This document shows, one piece after another, positions 6,852 through 9,673 of a stretch of DNA of 9,673 nt. Source of the stretch: Candidatus Sordicultor aquaticus (lineage in GTDB: Bacteria; Atribacterota; Atribacteria; Atribacterales; Caldatribacteriaceae); NCBI GenBank assembly GCA_018056825.1, contig JAGPEW010000014.1, forward strand, positions 1-9,673. The letters are read 5' to 3'. Every line of letters begins with the position of its first letter. Position 1 is the stretch's first letter. The position numbers were made by a program, and so were the translations under genes. The notes beneath the pieces were generated by a model. That model saw only the letters and a program-made list of their open reading frames with translations, ran no database searches and was not told the DNA's origin.

Positions 6852-8359
6852 TTCTCTCCTTTCCAGATGTGATTTTTTAGAGCTGGATAAATTCTCTTAT
6901 ACACCTCAAACTTCTCTTTATACAACGCGTTTCTCTCTTTATCCGGTTCGTAAACCTCTCTAACCTGCACCAACTGATTAATTAAACCAGCAAAGTCTTC
7001 TATTCCCTCTCTTGCCTTCCTCCCCAAAAGAGCCGCCCCTAAAGAAGCTGCTTCAGTAATGGATAAGGTCTCTACCGGTAACCCATAGACATCAGCTTTT
7101 ATCTGTAACCAAGCAGGGCTTTTGGCTCCTCCTCCCACTGCTCGCAATCTTTCCACTTTCACTCCCGCCTGAGAGAGAAGTTCTAAATTAAATTTCATCT
7201 CATAACTTACTCCCTCCAGAAGTGCTTTGATGAATTCTTCTCGAGAAGTCTCCAGCTTAAGCCCCACAATTACTCCGCAGGACTGAGTGTCAAAATAGGG
7301 AGTCCCGGTAGTCGTGAAATGGGGTAAAACCCAAATGTTGGTGGGATGAGAGGGAAGACGAGAGAGAATGAGGTCGTATACATCACAATTTTCCCTCTCT
7401 GCTATTTCTTTTTCTTTTTGAGCAAAATTATCTCGGAACCAGCGCAGAAGCGCTCCTCCCGTAAAATTATAAACCATAGTAAGATAAAGAGAAGGAAAGG
7501 CATGGTGGTAACAACACAGGTTATTTTCTTCCATAACCGGACTGAGAACCAACTGCCCCAGCGCAGGAGCAATACATTCTACCGTTCCTGTAGCATCCAT
7601 AGCCAGAGCTGGTTTAATCACTCCTGAACCTAAAGCTCCACAGGGCTGGTCGTGACCTCCAGTTGCTACTATAACCTTTTCTTTCCATCCCATCTTTTGA
7701 GCAAAAGAAGGAGCTACCTCCCCTACTACTTCTCCAGAAGGAAGAGGACGAGCTAAGCGCATCGGGTCAATCCCCGCTAAGGAAAGGATTTTTTCTGACC
7801 ACTTTTCTTTTTGGACCTCAAACATCATAGTTCTTCCAGCCAAAGAAAAACTAATGGCTGGCTCCACTCCCAAGCGATACATTATGAAATCTTCAAAACA
7901 TAAAAAATAGCGAGCTTTCTCAAAGACATCCTTTTTATATTTTTTCCACCATAGTATTTTGTTCACTGTTCCAATCCCGGAAAGAGAAGTTCCGGTAAGC
8001 TCAAAAAAAGGTTTTCTACCAACTTTTTCTTCCCAGAAAGGAACAAATTCATCTCCTCGCTGGTCAAAAGTTACAATACTGCGCGCTAAACACTCTCCCC
8101 CTTCTCCCACCGGAACCACTGCCTCTCCTTGAGAAGAGATGGCCAAACTGCGAGGAGGATCATTTAGTAAGCCTTGTGACACTTCCTGTAAACTATCTTC
8201 TACTGCCCGATAAACCTCTTCAGCATCTAACTCTATCCACCCTGTCTGTGGATAATAAAGAGGGTACTCTCGATAGGAACGGGCAATAATCTCTCCCCTT
8301 TCAGAAAAAGCCACCACTTTACAACCTGTGGTTCCTACATCTATCCCCAGGTAGCTCAA
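6848..8359 (-). CDS. FGGY-family carbohydrate kinase, substrate unknown
   Basis: This is a second, complete FGGY sugar kinase of 503 residues. It opens with YLGIDVGTTGCKV (D7, phosphate-binding loop), has FDQRGD at 98-103, the catalytic region TGGHDQPCGALGSG at 233-246 with D237 as the likely base, and GGGAKSPAWLQIKADVYG in the C-terminal lobe from 409. It is clearly a paralogue of the XylB in this operon, since the first residues are almost identical. However, it lacks the Met-His of the xylulokinase substrate loop, having SSQGEAVVPV there, and has GGHDQ instead of GGGDN. A substrate other than xylulose, perhaps another ketose or a polyol, is inferred. The start is TTG at 8359-8357, supported by GGAGG seven bases upstream, and lies 15 bases after the isomerase stop. 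Members with GGHDQ are often annotated only as FGGY kinase, so no symbol is given. Confidence 0.9.
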   Translation of the reverse strand: MSYLGIDVGTTGCKVVAFSERGEIIARSYREYPLYYPQTGWIELDAEEVYRAVEDSLQEVSQGLLNDPPRSLAISSQGEAVVPVGEGGECLARSIVTFDQRGDEFVPFWEEKVGRKPFFELTGTSLSGIGTVNKILWWKKYKKDVFEKARYFLCFEDFIMYRLGVEPAISFSLAGRTMMFEVQKEKWSEKILSLAGIDPMRLARPLPSGEVVGEVAPSFAQKMGWKEKVIVATGGHDQPCGALGSGVIKPALAMDATGTVECIAPALGQLVLSPVMEENNLCCYHHAFPSLYLTMVYNFTGGALLRWFRDNFAQKEKEIAERENCDVYDLILSRLPSHPTNIWVLPHFTTTGTPYFDTQSCGVIVGLKLETSREEFIKALLEGVSYEMKFNLELLSQAGVKVERLRAVGGGAKSPAWLQIKADVYGLPVETLSITEAASLGAALLGRKAREGIEDFAGLINQLVQVREVYEPDKERNALYKEKFEVYKRIYPALKNHIWKGEK

Positions 8360-8374
8360 AGCCTCTCCTCCTCT

Positions 8375-9340
8375 CTAAAGTAAACTCTTTACATACTGAA
8401 GAGCCGATAAGGCATCCGCCTCTTTTTGAATTGTCTCCAGTTTTTTCTTATCTATTTTCTGGACTATTTCTAAAAAGTAATTAATCATCTTTATACTGAA
8501 TTGACAGGCCAAAGCCGGGTCTTCTCGATAGGGGAAAATATCCAATCCCAGCCATCCTTCATAGTTAGAAAAGTAAAGGTAATAAATGAATTCTAAAGTT
8601 TCCCAGAAGTGAACGCTCCCTACTGCCATATCATCATCCCAATCCCGGAAATTATCGTTGAGATGCAGGGCAAAAAGTTTACCGTATTTATCTAAAAGAG
8701 CCACTACATTGGCTGGCGACTCTTTAACATTAAAGGAATGCCCGAGATCGATGGTTACTCCTACATTTTGGCCTACTGTTTGAGATAAGAACAAGGCCAG
8801 TCCAGCATTAGCTATGGTAGAGTGGGTGCGTGGCTCCCGCAGTTTATATTCCAAACTCAATTTCACCCGGGGATTGTGACTGGCTATCTCCGAAAGGGCA
8901 TCCACCAGAAGGTCCCACTGAGCTCGATAATTAATTTGGAAGGGATAATCAAAGCCGTCTTGTCCAGGCCAGAGATTCATCACGTCCGCCCCCAAATATT
9001 CTGCTATATCCATAGCTTTTTTGCTCATCTCTATAGCTTTTTTCCTTATCTCTTTTTCACACATCAATCCTCCCCAAGCAAACTCCGGACTACTAAACAG
9101 ATCTACATCACAGGAAGCCAAATGTAGCCCTCTTTTTTCTATCTCCTTTTTCACATATTCAGCATTGTTTTCATTGAGAGGTGCAGGATAGTGCATCATT
9201 AATCCCCGTAAATTTTCTATTGAGACAATTTTATCCAAAGATTCCTCTAAGGAAACTTCCTTTTTGTAGCCTTTGGTGCAAAAACGGTCTGGACAACTAC
9301 CGAACACCCACACTCCAGTGGCAAAACCTTTACTTTTCAT
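8375..9340 (-). CDS. Sugar isomerase/epimerase, xylose-isomerase-like TIM barrel
   Basis: This 321-residue protein belongs to the AP-endonuclease-2/xylose-isomerase-like TIM-barrel superfamily, whose members isomerise or epimerise sugars at a divalent metal site. Likely metal ligands appear in the expected order: E164 in LSLEYK, D198 and H201 in TIDLGHS, H226 in ALHLND, an acidic cluster at D233-D237 (DWDDD), and D267 in GLDIF. The spacing recalls L-rhamnose isomerase/ketose epimerase-type members, and an EYKxREPRxH stretch is typical of proteins annotated as sugar phosphate isomerase/epimerase. The exact substrate cannot be read. It is the first gene of the operon. The ATG at 9340 has a near-consensus AAGGAGG nine bases upstream. 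The 40 or so C-terminal residues are Lys/Glu-rich helix. Upstream lies a long repeat-rich leader, so regulation of the whole operon probably acts there. Confidence 0.85.
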   Translation of the reverse strand: MKSKGFATGVWVFGSCPDRFCTKGYKKEVSLEESLDKIVSIENLRGLMMHYPAPLNENNAEYVKKEIEKRGLHLASCDVDLFSSPEFAWGGLMCEKEIRKKAIEMSKKAMDIAEYLGADVMNLWPGQDGFDYPFQINYRAQWDLLVDALSEIASHNPRVKLSLEYKLREPRTHSTIANAGLALFLSQTVGQNVGVTIDLGHSFNVKESPANVVALLDKYGKLFALHLNDNFRDWDDDMAVGSVHFWETLEFIYYLYFSNYEGWLGLDIFPYREDPALACQFSIKMINYFLEIVQKIDKKKLETIQKEADALSALQYVKSLL

Positions 9341-9349
9341 AGTATATAA

Positions 9350-9356
9350 CCTCCTT
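9350..9356 (-). promoter_or_regulatory. Strong ribosome binding site of the first operon gene
   Basis: The minus strand reads AAGGAGG followed by a nine-base A/T-only spacer apart from one C, then the ATG at 9340. It is the best SD match in the window, as expected for the lead gene, and lies nine bases after a long palindrome that could affect its accessibility. Confidence 0.85.
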
Positions 9357-9365
9357 TTTATTTAT

Positions 9366-9389
9366 AAATTTTGGGAAATCCCAAAATTT
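9366..9389. promoter_or_regulatory. 24-base palindrome just upstream of the operon, candidate operator or 5' leader hairpin
   Basis: The arms AAATTTTGGG (9366-9375) and CCCAAAATTT (9380-9389) are perfectly complementary around AAAT; the symmetry extends one more pair inward at the DNA level. The element ends 25 bases before the start codon of the first gene. No T-run follows it on either strand, so it is not a classical terminator. Its position suits a repressor operator or a leader hairpin next to the SD. No regulator gene is visible to pair it with. Confidence 0.6.
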
Positions 9390-9423
9390 CTGGCAGTCTT
9401 GAACTAAATAATTATTACCTTCA

Positions 9424-9477
9424 CCCTCTCCCCCTATTTTTCTTCCCGCCCCTGGAGGGAGGGGGAAAAGAAAGGAG
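9424..9477. repeat. Polypyrimidine/polypurine imperfect inverted repeat
   Basis: A C/T-rich run (9424-9452, including CCCTCTCCCCC and CTTCCCGCCCC) is followed after TG by an A/G-rich run (9454-9476, including GGAGGGAGGGGG). The halves pair only imperfectly. Similar CCCTCTCCC/GGGAGAGGG elements are common as dispersed intergenic repeats in bacteria, and this may be one of them. Confidence 0.45.
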
Positions 9478-9480
9478 TTA

Positions 9481-9506
9481 ATAAGGGGGAACTCTTTCCC
9501 CCTTAT
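9481..9506. repeat. Perfect inverted repeat, 11-base stem
   Basis: Arms ATAAGGGGGAA (9481-9491) and TTCCCCCTTAT (9496-9506) are perfectly complementary around CTCT. Neither strand has a T-run directly after it, so a terminator is unlikely. It shares its G5/C5 core with the hairpin at 9594-9618. Confidence 0.75.
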
Positions 9507-9531
9507 ACTGGTGGAGTATTTCCCACCAGTA
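9506..9531. repeat. Perfect inverted repeat, 9-base stem
   Basis: Arms TACTGGTGG (9506-9514) and CCACCAGTA (9523-9531) flank an eight-base loop and share their edge base with the preceding hairpin. On the plus strand a T-rich stretch follows a few bases later, which looks superficially like a terminator, but no plus-strand gene feeds into it. Confidence 0.65.
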
Positions 9532-9580
9532 GTCTTTGTTTTTTTAGGTCTTTGCTTTTTAAGTCTTTGTTTTTTTGTTC
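9532..9580. repeat. Three-unit T-rich near-tandem repeat
   Basis: GTCTTTG followed by a T-run occurs at 9532, 9548 and 9563 (one unit reads GTCTTTGC), with a degenerate fourth start GTTCTTTT at 9577. Periods are 16, 15 and 14 bases. On the operon's sense strand this is an A-rich array with the unit CAAAGAC. Confidence 0.7.
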
Positions 9581-9593
9581 TTTTCCGGGGGTA

Positions 9594-9618
9594 ATAGGGG
9601 GAATTTTTCTCCCCCTAT
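9594..9618. repeat. Inverted repeat with G5/C5 core
   Basis: Arms ATAGGGGGA (9594-9602) and TCCCCCTAT (9610-9618) pair perfectly around ATTTTTC. It looks like a diverged sibling of the hairpin at 9481-9506. Confidence 0.65.
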
Positions 9619-9625
9619 AGTTCGG

Positions 9626-9650
9626 ATTCCTGATAGAAACATTCAGGAAT
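9626..9650. repeat. ATTCCTGA inverted repeat, possible dispersed genomic repeat
   Basis: Arms ATTCCTGA (9626-9633) and TCAGGAAT (9643-9650) flank TAGAAACAT, followed by GACAGG. On the minus strand it reads CTGTCATTCCTGA...TCAGGAATCC, a layout like the ATTCC...GGAAT palindromic repeats dispersed in many bacterial genomes (for example the Neisseria dRS3 type). Membership in such a family is inferred from resemblance only. Confidence 0.5.
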
Positions 9651-9673
9651 GACAGGCAAAAGAGTATAGGAAC

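Larger units (their letters stand above)
9341..9673 (-). other. Non-coding leader/intergenic region rich in inverted repeats
   Basis: These 333 bases have no supportable gene. From the operon outward they hold the SD, the 24-base palindrome, a polypyrimidine/polypurine stretch (about 9424-9477) that can pair imperfectly, two adjacent perfect hairpins (9481-9531), a T-rich three-unit repeat (9532-9580), a further G5/C5 hairpin (9594-9618) and an ATTCCTGA hairpin (9626-9650). I found no convincing -35/-10 pair with normal spacing and recognise no riboswitch class or tRNA. The operon promoter must lie here or further right, but its position is not called. Confidence 0.7.

Noticed and set aside
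4485..9127. Further plus-strand open frames opposite AcoX, the dehydrogenase, FGGY kinase and isomerase
   Set aside because: Same reason: shadows of minus-strand genes with no recognisable protein features.
9357..9366. TATAAA-like sequence on the minus strand (around 9361-9366) as a -10 box
   Set aside because: It lies directly before the SD, leaving almost no leader, and no -35-like hexamer is found at 16-18 bases upstream, where the palindrome sits.
9506..9556. Hairpin followed by T-rich sequence on the plus strand, as a Rho-independent terminator
   Set aside because: The T-run begins several bases after the stem and is interrupted, the stem has a large loop, and there is no plus-strand gene for it to terminate. 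On the minus strand there is no T-run after the stem.
9532..9583. CRISPR array
   Set aside because: The repeated unit is about 7 conserved bases plus T-runs with a 14-16-base period, far too short for repeats and spacers, and no cas gene is present.
9341..9673. Riboswitch or T-box in the leader
   Set aside because: Several hairpins exist, but I recognise no conserved core of a known class, and the stems look more like dispersed repeats.

Overview
The window holds one long, tightly packed operon, entirely on the minus strand. It is read from about position 9340 down to position 1 and runs off the left edge. Eight complete genes and one truncated gene follow each other with gaps of about 21 bases or less, or with short overlaps. 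Every start has a purine-rich Shine-Dalgarno element, except that the one for AcoX fits an internal CTG better than the annotated ATG. Starts include ATG, GTG and TTG. No plus-strand gene is supported.

Order of transcription: (1) xylose-isomerase-like TIM-barrel sugar isomerase/epimerase (8375-9340); (2) FGGY carbohydrate kinase of unknown substrate (6848-8359); (3) zinc-dependent sorbitol-dehydrogenase-like MDR dehydrogenase (5802-6851); (4) SDR dehydrogenase resembling sorbitol-6-phosphate dehydrogenase (4992-5780); (5) AcoX, an NAD-kinase-like protein of acetoin operons (3995-5020); (6) lipoyl-bearing E2 acyltransferase (2791-4002); (7) xylulokinase XylB (1255-2778); (8) PfkB sugar kinase, fructokinase-like (259-1242); (9) N-terminus of a 1-phosphofructokinase/tagatose-6-phosphate kinase type PfkB protein (1-262). 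The remaining 333 bases (9341-9673) are non-coding: leader/intergenic DNA crowded with inverted repeats and a T-rich tandem repeat.

Most of the operon reads as polyol/ketose catabolism. Two unrelated dehydrogenases could oxidise a sugar alcohol or its phosphate to the ketose form, an isomerase/epimerase could interconvert sugars, and four kinases could phosphorylate them toward xylulose-5-phosphate and a ketohexose bisphosphate. The odd part is an AcoX plus E2 pair in the middle. These normally flank or accompany the acetoin dehydrogenase E1 alpha and beta subunits, but no E1 or E3 gene is present and AcoX and E2 overlap directly. The window has no transporter, regulator or aldolase; these may lie outside it.

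Organism: a bacterium of moderate G+C (low-to-mid 40s percent by eye), strong SD elements, Glu/Lys-rich proteins and a strongly purine-rich coding strand. This suggests an anaerobic, possibly thermophilic lineage (for example Atribacterota, Thermotogota or Firmicutes), but no marker here fixes the taxonomy.
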